A stretch of DNA of 64,000 nucleotides from Croceimicrobium sp963974215 (GTDB taxonomy: Bacteria; Bacteroidota; Bacteroidia; Flavobacteriales; Schleiferiaceae), in contig CAXBBL010000006.1 in assembly GCA_963974215.1 (NCBI GenBank), forward strand, positions 216,588 to 280,587, written 5' to 3'. The notes under the pieces are model-generated. The model was not told the origin of the DNA. It made no database searches and saw only the letters and a program-made list of their open reading frames with translations. How positions within the stretch are numbered: position 1 is the first letter of the stretch; each line of letters opens with the position of its first letter. Of the stretch, positions 1-7,426 are shown in pieces. The translations under genes and the position numbers were made by a program.

Positions 1-168
1 AAAAGCACAAGCATAATTGGGTAAAACAAAGACTACTTGGCATTCTTCAAAGTCAATCTGCTCAAAGCTCTCTAAATAAGTAACTACTTGGGGCTCCGTC
101 TTTTTACAGCTGCTAGCGCAAAGCAAAAACACCATAAGTAATAGCCTTATCGCTTGTAGATTCCTCAT
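1..168 (-). CDS. Lipoprotein, N-terminal part (runs off the window)
   Basis: An open frame of 56 codons reads from an ATG at 168 to the left window edge without a stop. It begins with a clear lipoprotein signal: charged start, a run of Leu/Val/Phe, and a lipobox ending in CASSC with Cys21 as the likely lipidated residue, followed by KKTEPQ. The visible mature part ends in VVFVLPNYACAF. The start lies 56 bp inside the 3' end of the upstream lipoprotein gene, so the two are probably translationally coupled and act together at the cell envelope. The final Cys within a hydrophobic strand could be the start of a thioredoxin-like Cys motif, but too little is visible to say. The function is unknown. 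Confidence 0.72.
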   Translation of the reverse strand, partial: MRNLQAIRLLLMVFLLCASSCKKTEPQVVTYLESFEQIDFEECQVVFVLPNYACAF

Positions 169-1207
169 CCTTAATATATAATTTACTATTAGCTATAAAA
201 CAGTTTCTATTGTCGTAACGCTTGCCATCTATTCTAAGCGTCTTTATAATTTCACCTGATTCTATAGCAATTATTTCAAAAAGCATATCCGCCCAATAAG
301 GAGGAATATTTAAGCCTTCCGCGTCTTTTAAAGCTTTACTAAGCTTCGATCTTCGGACTAGTACATTTGATTTTTCATCCAGCCACAAACCGGTAGCAAA
401 GCTAGATTGTTGATAATATTTTAAACGATACTCTTGATCACCTAGGTAGTTTACATCAAATTCCTCAGCCGAAAAATGAATTGAATTCAGCCTTATTGAG
501 CGTGAATCTCCACTAAGAAAATCATAGGCCCAAATTTGATTACGAAAAGCCCGAGTATAGTACAGGCTATTTTCTGAATATGCCAGAATCGGATGCTCTA
601 AAAAGGGATTAACAGTAATGGGAGGATCAAAAGAAAAAGGATAGTGCGTATGGCCATTTTTTATATCAACCAAGCACACATTTGCGCAGCTCGCAATTCT
701 TGCTTCGTCAAGATCATAATCCTTAAACCTAACTACAAGAGGAAGTACTAGTAAGCTATCATTTGCTCCGCCGGGCCATGCACCATAATAACTCATCACG
801 GCTAAAGCTTCAATAGCATTTGTATCTGATAAAGGAATTCTATAAATGCTATCTTCCTTATCGCTCGAATCAACCCTAATTTCAGCCCCCTTTATCGACA
901 AATGGGGAAAGTCGAAATTTAGGCCATGTAATCTGCGATCATCCTTGTTCATCTGGAAGCCTTCTATCTTTTTCAAATAAACTTCTTGGCCCCTATTTAA
1001 TTCAACAAAGAGGAGGGAGCCAAATGCATCGGTTAGAAAGAGCGTATCCCCTTTCACCCTTTGCCAATTTAAAAGCCTAGCGAAAGTTTTAGCCTGGTCT
1101 TTAATGATTAAATCGTCAATTTTATTAGCATAATCAGTCGGTTTTGAAACATCACAGGCCGCTACATAAAATAAAAGACAAAATAATTTCAGGGCGGTTC
1201 TTTGCAT
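113..1207 (-). CDS. Lipoprotein, possible six-bladed beta-propeller or DUF4221-like
   Basis: The 364-residue product starts with a lipoprotein signal peptide (hydrophobic run, then VAAC with Cys18 as the lipidation site). The rest is beta-rich with repeated aromatic/Gly strand patterns such as GDTLFLTDAFGSL and ENSLYYTRAFRNQIWAYD, resembling the six-bladed propeller lipoproteins common in Bacteroidota; a DUF4221-type assignment is a guess from length, lipobox and strand pattern. No catalytic motif is seen. The gene overlaps the next lipoprotein gene by 56 bp on the same strand, which suggests a two-gene unit. The start ATG at 1207 immediately precedes the signal peptide, so it is well supported. 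The role is unknown. Confidence 0.6.
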   Translation of the reverse strand: MQRTALKLFCLLFYVAACDVSKPTDYANKIDDLIIKDQAKTFARLLNWQRVKGDTLFLTDAFGSLLFVELNRGQEVYLKKIEGFQMNKDDRRLHGLNFDFPHLSIKGAEIRVDSSDKEDSIYRIPLSDTNAIEALAVMSYYGAWPGGANDSLLVLPLVVRFKDYDLDEARIASCANVCLVDIKNGHTHYPFSFDPPITVNPFLEHPILAYSENSLYYTRAFRNQIWAYDFLSGDSRSIRLNSIHFSAEEFDVNYLGDQEYRLKYYQQSSFATGLWLDEKSNVLVRRSKLSKALKDAEGLNIPPYWADMLFEIIAIESGEIIKTLRIDGKRYDNRNCFIANSKLYIKDEESTSDKAITYGVFALR

Positions 1208-1308
1208 AGGGCGGGAGACTTCAGAAAGCTAATTTACCAAATAATTCTCCTCACCACACTAGCAAAGCTCAGAAACGACAACAATTATAGAATCGAATAA
1301 TTGTGATT

Positions 1309-2037
1309 TTAAACCCGATAAAAACTCAACCTCTCCTTTAAACTCTCTACTTGTTCTTCTGCCAGCACAATCATTTTAAGATTGGCCACACTATAGATAA
1401 GGGCAAGGCAGAAAAACACGGAGGTGAAAATCATTCCACCATCACTAAATATCGGTGGATGTAAAAACCCAAAGGTCCCATTAGCGAATAAATTTGATTG
1501 CCAGGGTAGAATTACCACATAGTATAAAAACCACCAATAATAACGGGAACTGGCGAGTAGCATCGACTTCTCTCCAGACATTCTTTTAGAAAGCTTTTTC
1601 GCTTTAATAAACATGTAAATAAATGTAGATAAAGCACTTATATAAATTACACCCCATATGATTGTATTTAAAACTGGCAGTGCTTTTAAACTCAAATAGC
1701 AGAGCACCATAAAAAGGACTGTGGCAAAAATCTGCGGCGGCCTTAACCAATGATTAAACTCTCTCTTCGTGTGTGTCCAATATTTTTTAGTAACAATTTT
1801 AGAATGCTCTTCTACCAAAGTTAGCATCCCAAAAACCCCAAAAGACTTATACACCTTATGGAAAGCCTCCTTAAAACTAAGTTGTGGATCTTTCTCCCAA
1901 ATATCCTCCACGCGGCTAGCAAGGTGATCCACTAATTCCATGCGCAGATCTACATAATAAATATCCTTCTTCTTACAGAAGTTAAAGATGAATTGTAATT
2001 CTTCGGGACTAACTGTTCTCTCCTTTTGCATTTCCAT
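1309..2037 (-). CDS. PadR-associated membrane protein
   Basis: The 242-residue protein has a soluble N-terminal helical domain (about residues 1-85, with YYVDLRMELVDHLASRVED, typical of the acidic helical domain found next to PadR regulators) and four or more hydrophobic segments from about residue 95 onward. It starts at ATG 2037 in a TAATG overlap with the stop of the PadR gene, so the pair is translated together. Such pairs are common in Bacteroidota: the repressor controls expression of its partner membrane protein, which may act in envelope stress or as a small permease-like protein. No transport motif can be named, and the exact role is unknown. Confidence 0.65.
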   Translation of the reverse strand: MEMQKERTVSPEELQFIFNFCKKKDIYYVDLRMELVDHLASRVEDIWEKDPQLSFKEAFHKVYKSFGVFGMLTLVEEHSKIVTKKYWTHTKREFNHWLRPPQIFATVLFMVLCYLSLKALPVLNTIIWGVIYISALSTFIYMFIKAKKLSKRMSGEKSMLLASSRYYWWFLYYVVILPWQSNLFANGTFGFLHPPIFSDGGMIFTSVFFCLALIYSVANLKMIVLAEEQVESLKERLSFYRV

Positions 2038-2363
2038 TAAGAACTAAATAAACCGTTTAAAGCAGTAATATAAGCTTTCGCTGAAAGCGCCATCTCCTCT
2101 ACTCTTTCCTTCGCTTCGGGCTTGGCCGCTAAACGATAATACTTGCGAGGACGAGTTCCGCTATCTTTAAATTCACTTACTAGTAAACCCTCATTTTCTA
2201 GCTTGTGTAAAACAGGGTAAAGGGCTCCTTCATTGAGTTTAATAATCCCCTCGGTCTTTTCTTCCACCAAGCGCGTTAACTCGTAACCATAACTTTCGCC
2301 CTCCTGAGCAATCAAGTGGAGAATTATGTCTTCTAAAAAACCTTTAATATAGGATTTTTTCAT
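2037..2363 (-). CDS. PadR family transcriptional regulator
   Basis: The 108-residue protein is a winged-helix PadR regulator. Recognisable features are the first helix (FLEDIILHLIAQEGESYGYELTR), the recognition part with LNEGALYPVLHKLENEGLL, and the wing with DSGTRPRKYYRLA. A short C-terminal helix would form the dimer. It is the first gene of a two-gene operon with a membrane protein, linked by a TAATG overlap. A perfect 7+3+7 palindrome sits directly in front of its start codon, which suggests that it represses its own operon. The effector is unknown. Confidence 0.88.
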   Translation of the reverse strand: MKKSYIKGFLEDIILHLIAQEGESYGYELTRLVEEKTEGIIKLNEGALYPVLHKLENEGLLVSEFKDSGTRPRKYYRLAAKPEAKERVEEMALSAKAYITALNGLFSS

Positions 2364-2380
2364 ACCTCAGAATCTGAGGT
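2364..2380. promoter_or_regulatory. Palindrome abutting the PadR start, likely operator
   Basis: ACCTCAG-aat-CTGAGGT is a perfect 7 bp inverted repeat with a 3 bp spacer. It ends at the base next to the ATG of the PadR gene (minus strand). It also contains a GAGG that would be too close to the ATG to be a normal ribosome site. Position and symmetry suggest a binding site for the PadR dimer; the sequence is not the ATGT-ACAT core known from other PadR operators, so this is inference. Confidence 0.45.
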
Positions 2381-2455
2381 AAAAGTATAAAAATTTTAAT
2401 CACTGCGAAGTCAAGAGATTATAGATTAATTTAGAAACATCCAAAGACCAATCCA

Positions 2456-2944
2456 ATGAAAAAATTGACGCTTTTGTTTATTGGCTTTAGCTTAGCCATT
2501 GCAATGGGTTTTAGCCTTCACAGTGTTTCTGCTTTCGCAGATGCCCAGACTAATAATTTTAAAAATGAATCTATGAAATTAGGTGCCTTTTCCGTAAGCA
2601 TCAGTGTTAAAGATCTTAAAGTTTCCAAAGCCTTTTACGAAAACTTGGGCTTCGAGGTCTTAGGGGGAGAGCTCAGCAAAAACTACCTCATCATGAAAAA
2701 TGAAAACTCCCTTATCGGTCTTTTCCAAGGCATGTTTGAAGGAAATATTCTCACCTTCAATCCCGGTTGGGATGAAAATGGTGAAAACATCGAAAGCTTC
2801 GACGACATTCGTGCTATCCAAAAGTCATTAAGTGCTAATGGGATTAGCAGTAGCCCTGAAATTGATACGAACAGCACTGGTCCTGCCAGTCTTACTTTAA
2901 CAGACCCTGACGGCAATATGATTTTGATCGATCAGCATCGCTAG
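2456..2944 (+). CDS. Exported VOC-fold (glyoxalase-like) protein
   Basis: The 162-residue product has an N-terminal signal peptide (residues 1-30, ending SAFADAQ) followed by one vicinal oxygen chelate domain: SVSISVKDLKVSKAFYENLGFEVL at the start and ASLTLTDPDGNMILIDQ at the end. The pattern is that of small glyoxalase/bleomycin-resistance-like proteins, which are usually cytoplasmic; export is unusual. One half-domain pair is present, so it should dimerise. Metal ligands cannot be fixed with confidence, and the substrate is unknown. It is divergent from the PadR operon and followed closely by the convergent T9SS cargo gene. Confidence 0.75.
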   Translation: MKKLTLLFIGFSLAIAMGFSLHSVSAFADAQTNNFKNESMKLGAFSVSISVKDLKVSKAFYENLGFEVLGGELSKNYLIMKNENSLIGLFQGMFEGNILTFNPGWDENGENIESFDDIRAIQKSLSANGISSSPEIDTNSTGPASLTLTDPDGNMILIDQHR

Positions 2945-2962
2945 AAATCTAGCGCCTAAGCC

Positions 2963-5755
2963 TTAATGTAAAATTTTAAACGAGCTGAAATCATTTCCCC
3001 TTCGGAGGTTTAAAACATAGATTCCACGAGCTAGACCACTAAGCTCTAATCTACTTGTGCCTAGCAGATTATCAGAGCTTAATAGAACTCTGCCATTGAT
3101 ATCTAAAAGTTGATATTGGTAATTCTGGTCAGCTTTGTTGATTGGATTTATTATTAAAAAGTCTTCCGCTGGATTCGGGTAAACGCTCCAGTTATTGGCC
3201 AGCTCATTTTGACCAAAAAACACGTGCGTATTCGGCGCAAAGCAAGGCGATAGACCATAGTCGGAAAACGGGGGAACTACCGCATGATTCGCTTCGATGC
3301 AATTTATTAAATACCAACACATACCGCGCACTTCTACACCAGTGGCACAAGTAGGGCAAGAATTATAGTTAGGGGCATTGCTTCCGTCATAAGCTGTTCT
3401 AAACTGATTCATCCATTGCATTTCTGCGTTCTGAAGACTGTTAGGTCCGCCAAGCCAGTTACCCAAAAAGCCACGCGATGATGAATCGCGGTTGCAGTTA
3501 TTTTCATCCTCCGCGCTTAAAATAGGAATCAAAGGCAGCTTGCGGTTGGGATTAATCTGCATAAAAGCCTCTAAAGTTCTTGCTGTTTTTCGATTAGCAC
3601 TGGTATATCGGTAATCTATTGTTGCGCTATCACTGCTGGCAAAAACATAATTTGCCAAAAAAACGCCATCCACGCCAATATGCGATTTAATACTATCTGC
3701 CATTAAATTACGCTGCGCTGATTCGGTGGTAGCTATATAATTTGGCGCAGAAGTGTTTACGTTATAGTGGTAATAATAATTTTTATTATCGTTCCAAAAA
3801 CTTATTTGCGGTAAGTCAATCTCTAAGGCCCCAATGTAATCGCCAATAAATTGAATGTTGGCAGACCTATTTTTAATTTGCATTAAATCGCGTAAATAGC
3901 TCAAATGCTCTCTTTGCAATTTAAAGTAGTAGTAGCCTAAAAGTTCCGCTTTCGCCGCATCCGAAACGCTGCTATCCAAAGTGTTTAAATCATCAATAAA
4001 AGTGGTGCTATCAGTCCAGGCTGGTAAAGTAGCCGATCCCAATAAAGCTTGCACACGTGGAGAAGATCGGAAGCCCGTTTCATTGGCTATATCCACTTCG
4101 CGATTGCCGCCGGGGTTCCAAAACTCATCTTCCAAAACAAAAAAGGACAGCTTTCCCGAATTGCTAGTTAGATTTAAATAGGATATAGGCGCAATAATAT
4201 CATCAATCACAATAAGACTATTATTATACATGGGTTTCCAGCCACCCATAGCCAGTCCAAAACGCACGCTTTCATTATTATCAGCGGCATATTTTAATAA
4301 ATTGCGTAGCTCCAAAACACAGGCATATTGTGCTCCCGATTTTTGCGCACCGTTTAAATACCATTGATTCATCAATGCATCGGCGCCGTAGATAATTACA
4401 AACTCAATATTATGCTGATTAACCGTCTGAAAAAAGCTAGCGTGATTCGTTAATAAAGCGGTGGTGCCATTAACTTCTTTGGTTTTCCGATTACGAGTAA
4501 ACAAATTATCGATGTAAGCAATGCGGGGATTTAAGCAGGTTTCGGAAGACTCCTCTTCAGAATAGGCAATCAGTCCGCCCAAATAGGCATTGCCTTCTTC
4601 CACTCCCAGCTCCATTAATTGTCCGGTGAAATAAACTTGGGGATCGTTTTTAAGAATCCTCATGTGGTTTATTGTTTCATTATACTTGGACCCCATGGTC
4701 TCAATTAACTCAATAGAATCTTGAGCATTTATATGGTAGATAATCACATCTAAACCGCCTTCCGTTTCAAAATTACTTAAGCCCCCTGCAATTAAAGTTT
4801 CACCGCTTTTACCAATATCCTTGAGCATTTCCATACCGGGTCTGCCATCTTTAATTTCTTTGGAAATTTCAAAAGAAGAATTAATCGTAGCGATGTATGC
4901 ATTGGTATCGCCTCCCGAAACTGAGTAGCCTGCAGCGTAAATGAGTCCTTGGATTTTATCGATATCAAAACCAAAGAGAGAAACATTTCTTGCTCCCGCA
5001 TGTGGATGGCTAATTGGCTTTTTTGTCTCCTTTCCATCAAAAAGGACGGACACGGGATAGTGAGCTGATAAATCATTACAAATGATGTAGTAGAGATTGG
5101 GGGCATACTCCAACACTTCAAAAGCACTTGCGCCTTTAGCCTCCTCTCCCTGAAAAATAGCTGATGAATACAAGGTTTTACCCTGAGTATTTAATTTAAG
5201 GATAGACGTTCCCTCAATGTCCTCAGTATTGATGCTATTCACCAAAACTACGACATCACCATTGCTATCCAACAAAATATCTTTGGGGGCAAAACCCTCA
5301 TTTTCCGAACCATATTTAAACTGCCAGAGTACTTCACCCTTAGAATCTAAACCCAGAACAAACAAGGAATCGTTCTTACTCACTCGGGCTTGCTTATTTT
5401 CCTCGGTGGTTTTACGATAAGCGAGAAAAATATGATGATCGTCCGTTGCTAGACCCTCACCTATTTCGACATAATTGGCACTGCCATATGTTTTAGAGAC
5501 GATTTCTGAGCCCGCATGGTTTAGTATCCATAAGGACGCATCTACTGAAAGTGACTTACTTTTTGTGGTATTCTCCTTCCAACCGACCATTATAAACCCT
5601 TCTTGATAATCAATAATATCAAGAGATTCCTCTAGTCCAGCTCCCCCATAAACCGATTCTAAATTTTGCCCTTTATCTATCGTAAAAAGCTTTTGCGCCC
5701 TAAGTTCCGCAAGAAATGCGAATAATAAGCTTAAGACCAAAAAGAGTTTTTTCAT
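2963..5755 (-). CDS. Secreted T9SS cargo protein with type A sorting domain
   Basis: The 930-residue protein has a signal peptide (residues 1-20, ending AELRAQ) and a C-terminal type A sorting domain over the last ~75 residues (VYPNPAEDFLIINP, LDINGRVLLSS, LARGIYVLNLR). T9SS would carry it across the outer membrane. Residues ~30-400 are beta-rich with recurrent strand patterns like those of propeller proteins (GLDSKGEVLWQFKYGSENEG). Residues ~400-840 are a mixed alpha/beta region of unrecognised family (FGLAMGGWKPMYNN, INPNRKLPLIPILSAEDE), possibly a TIM-barrel type fold; a glycoside hydrolase is only one possibility. The gene stands alone, convergent with the VOC gene. Confidence 0.75.
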   Translation of the reverse strand: MKKLFLVLSLLFAFLAELRAQKLFTIDKGQNLESVYGGAGLEESLDIIDYQEGFIMVGWKENTTKSKSLSVDASLWILNHAGSEIVSKTYGSANYVEIGEGLATDDHHIFLAYRKTTEENKQARVSKNDSLFVLGLDSKGEVLWQFKYGSENEGFAPKDILLDSNGDVVVLVNSINTEDIEGTSILKLNTQGKTLYSSAIFQGEEAKGASAFEVLEYAPNLYYIICNDLSAHYPVSVLFDGKETKKPISHPHAGARNVSLFGFDIDKIQGLIYAAGYSVSGGDTNAYIATINSSFEISKEIKDGRPGMEMLKDIGKSGETLIAGGLSNFETEGGLDVIIYHINAQDSIELIETMGSKYNETINHMRILKNDPQVYFTGQLMELGVEEGNAYLGGLIAYSEEESSETCLNPRIAYIDNLFTRNRKTKEVNGTTALLTNHASFFQTVNQHNIEFVIIYGADALMNQWYLNGAQKSGAQYACVLELRNLLKYAADNNESVRFGLAMGGWKPMYNNSLIVIDDIIAPISYLNLTSNSGKLSFFVLEDEFWNPGGNREVDIANETGFRSSPRVQALLGSATLPAWTDSTTFIDDLNTLDSSVSDAAKAELLGYYYFKLQREHLSYLRDLMQIKNRSANIQFIGDYIGALEIDLPQISFWNDNKNYYYHYNVNTSAPNYIATTESAQRNLMADSIKSHIGVDGVFLANYVFASSDSATIDYRYTSANRKTARTLEAFMQINPNRKLPLIPILSAEDENNCNRDSSSRGFLGNWLGGPNSLQNAEMQWMNQFRTAYDGSNAPNYNSCPTCATGVEVRGMCWYLINCIEANHAVVPPFSDYGLSPCFAPNTHVFFGQNELANNWSVYPNPAEDFLIINPINKADQNYQYQLLDINGRVLLSSDNLLGTSRLELSGLARGIYVLNLRRGNDFSSFKILH

Positions 5756-5771
5756 GCAATTAATTCTTTCA

Positions 5772-5876
5772 TCATTCAGTAGCTGGGGCAGACAATTTTG
5801 GGTTAATCACTGCAGCGTAAACTCTATTCTGGCCTTGTTTTACAACCGCAAAACTATAGGCTGCACCCAATAGCAT
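5772..5876 (-). other. Short open frame, possible gene remnant
   Basis: A 34-codon frame from ATG 5874-5876 (minus strand) reads MLLGAAYSFAVVKQGQNRV and ends in SAPATE. Codons upstream to the preceding TGA continue the protein-like composition (KSFSVYPN). It sits 17 bp upstream of the 930-residue cargo gene. It could be the C-terminal scrap of a lost gene or a chance frame; no family is recognised. Confidence 0.2.
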
Positions 5877-6198
5877 ATTAGGATAAACAGAAAAGGATTT
5901 TCATTTTTGCGAAGTTAAATTTAAGACAATTGATTAGCACTTTTTGTTTTAAGGCACAATTTAATTGCAGAATCAAAAGGGTGTACTTATAGCTTCGCTC
6001 TAAAATGGCACCGGACTTAGTATAAAGTACTGATTTGAAGAACTTCCGGTAATTTTGGGAGTGAGCATTCTAAAATCTACCTATTTAAAGTCAAGCTCTT
6101 CTTATTTTCCCTTTTATAGGTTTAAAAAATTCCTGCTCTTGCCAGGAAGCTCTGATTTTTTTGAATCTTAAACCGAATAAAAAAGCTGGGCTTTTTCA
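5877..6198. other. Intergenic, no gene seen
   Basis: This AT-rich stretch has frequent stops in all frames. It contains only small symmetrical pieces: TTCCTG-N7-CAGGAA near 6130-6148, and AAAAAGC-TGG-GCTTTTT at 6181-6197, which may be a weak bidirectional terminator. A dispersed repeat begins directly after it. Confidence 0.4.
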
Positions 6199-6461
6199 AA
6201 CCTGAGGTCGATGTAAAATTAGGCCTCAGACCTCTTATAAATGGTGGGTTTTAAGCCGAAGCGGTGAAGCAATAGCGGGCTATTGTGAACGGCTAAGGGG
6301 CCAAAAACCGCTTTTTAGAAGAGGCTTACAAGTTTTTTCCAATAAAAGCGAAAATCCTGCATCTAGCTCATTTGCTGTAGCCCGCTACAGCTGCACGATC
6401 CAAACTAGTCTTTTCCTTTTATTGAAAATCTGAGGCTACAATTTTAGGTCGAACTTAGGTT
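6199..6461 (+). repeat. Dispersed inverted-repeat element, copy 1 (long form)
   Basis: This is a 263 bp element with imperfect ~32 bp terminal inverted repeats: left end AACCTGAGGTCGATGTAAAA, right end the reverse complement of AACCTAAGTTCGACCTAAAA. Inside are a second inverted pair (ACCTCTTATAAA against TTTTAGAAGAGG) and a central palindrome CAATAGC-GG-GCTATTG flanked by AGCCG/CGGCT. The whole could fold into one long hairpin. Relatives lie at 9966-10152, 37681-37869 (opposite orientation) and 62147-62405 (opposite). No reading frame is present. Size and structure fit a MITE-like element or a structured RNA element. Confidence 0.8.
6357..6430. repeat. 74 bp insertion inside repeat copy 1
   Basis: Relative to copy 3 (junction reads GAAAATCTGAGG), copy 1 carries 74 extra bases between two GAAAATC direct repeats (6350-6356 and 6424-6430). 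The extra segment has its own palindrome GCTGTAGC-CC-GCTACAGC, and CAATAAAAG before it pairs with CTTTTATTG at its end. This is either an insertion with a 7 bp target duplication or the ancestral long form with deletions elsewhere. Confidence 0.6.
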
Positions 6462-6495
6462 ACAAACTAATTTAGACGACAGATTTTCCCTAAAA

Positions 6496-7365
6496 ATGCA
6501 GTTCCTTCTACAAAGCACCTTTTATCTTCCCCTGGTATTTACCGCAGTTATTTTCGGCATTGCCCCTATCTTGCTGGGTCTTTTAGGTTTTACGTCTTTC
6601 ACTTACCATAGTTGTGTACAAAGCTTTTTAGCAGGACTAATCTTAGCCTTCGCCTATCAATTGATGGCCTTACTGCCGCGCATAGGCGGAATCGTTTTAG
6701 AGCTAATAGTTTATTACCTTTTTCTAAACGTAGCCTTTGCTAGTCTAGGAATTATCTGTGGTATTCTTCAAGGAATTAGGCATAGAAGATGGACCAAACT
6801 CACGCATGCCTTAAAGCTTTTGGCTGGGCACTTCTACCTCAGTGATAAAAAAGGCTTTTACGCAGGACTTTGGGAAGGAATTAGCCGCCACAGTTGGGAA
6901 TTAGCCCAAAATTTAATCGGCCATATCTGGGCGCAAAGCCTCAATGCTATTGGTATCATTCAGAGGGTAGAATTTTTTGAAGGAGCTACCTTTAGCTTAC
7001 GAATCAATCAGAAAGAACGCAGTGGAATGTCTTTAGGGAGTTTTATCTACATCGCGATTGATGACAATTTTAAAGGTGTATTTCGGTTGCGATTAATTAA
7101 AGACCCTTTATTTATGCATGAGTTCGGCCACGGCTTAGACAGCCGGCTTTTTGGGATATTCTATTTACCGTTCATCGGCTTGCCGAGTATAATTAGTGCC
7201 ATGCAGTCTAAGCAAGTTTTTGGGACCACAAACAAAGCAGGGCTCCATAAATATAAATCCTACGAAATGCGGGCTAATCGCAAGGCCGCGTATTTTTTTA
7301 ATAGTTATGCGGTAAATTGGCAGGACTTTGAACTGGCCTACCCAAGGAAAAGCCCTATTGAATAA
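6496..7365 (+). CDS. Membrane-anchored HExxH metallopeptidase-like protein
   Basis: The 289-residue protein has three or four hydrophobic segments in residues 1-95, then a soluble C-terminal domain with a zinc-peptidase type HExxH motif: MHEFGHGLDS, His-Glu-Phe-Gly-His at about residues 205-209. A downstream YEMRANRKAAYFF could supply a third ligand Glu. The surrounding pattern (LGSFIYIA, LFMHEFGHG, FIGLPSIISA, EMRANR) resembles the HEYGH domains at the C-terminal ends of Bacteroidota RHS-type and other polymorphic toxin proteins; here it is joined to a membrane anchor. Activity and target are unknown. It is preceded by repeat copy 1 and convergent with a histidine kinase. A decayed relative lies at 9524-9670. 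Confidence 0.65.
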   Translation: MQFLLQSTFYLPLVFTAVIFGIAPILLGLLGFTSFTYHSCVQSFLAGLILAFAYQLMALLPRIGGIVLELIVYYLFLNVAFASLGIICGILQGIRHRRWTKLTHALKLLAGHFYLSDKKGFYAGLWEGISRHSWELAQNLIGHIWAQSLNAIGIIQRVEFFEGATFSLRINQKERSGMSLGSFIYIAIDDNFKGVFRLRLIKDPLFMHEFGHGLDSRLFGIFYLPFIGLPSIISAMQSKQVFGTTNKAGLHKYKSYEMRANRKAAYFFNSYAVNWQDFELAYPRKSPIE

Positions 7366-7426
7366 AACGCGTGGCTTAAGACCATGTTTTTTCTTGGGAG
7401 TACCCAATTTCAAAACAGTTGGCGTT

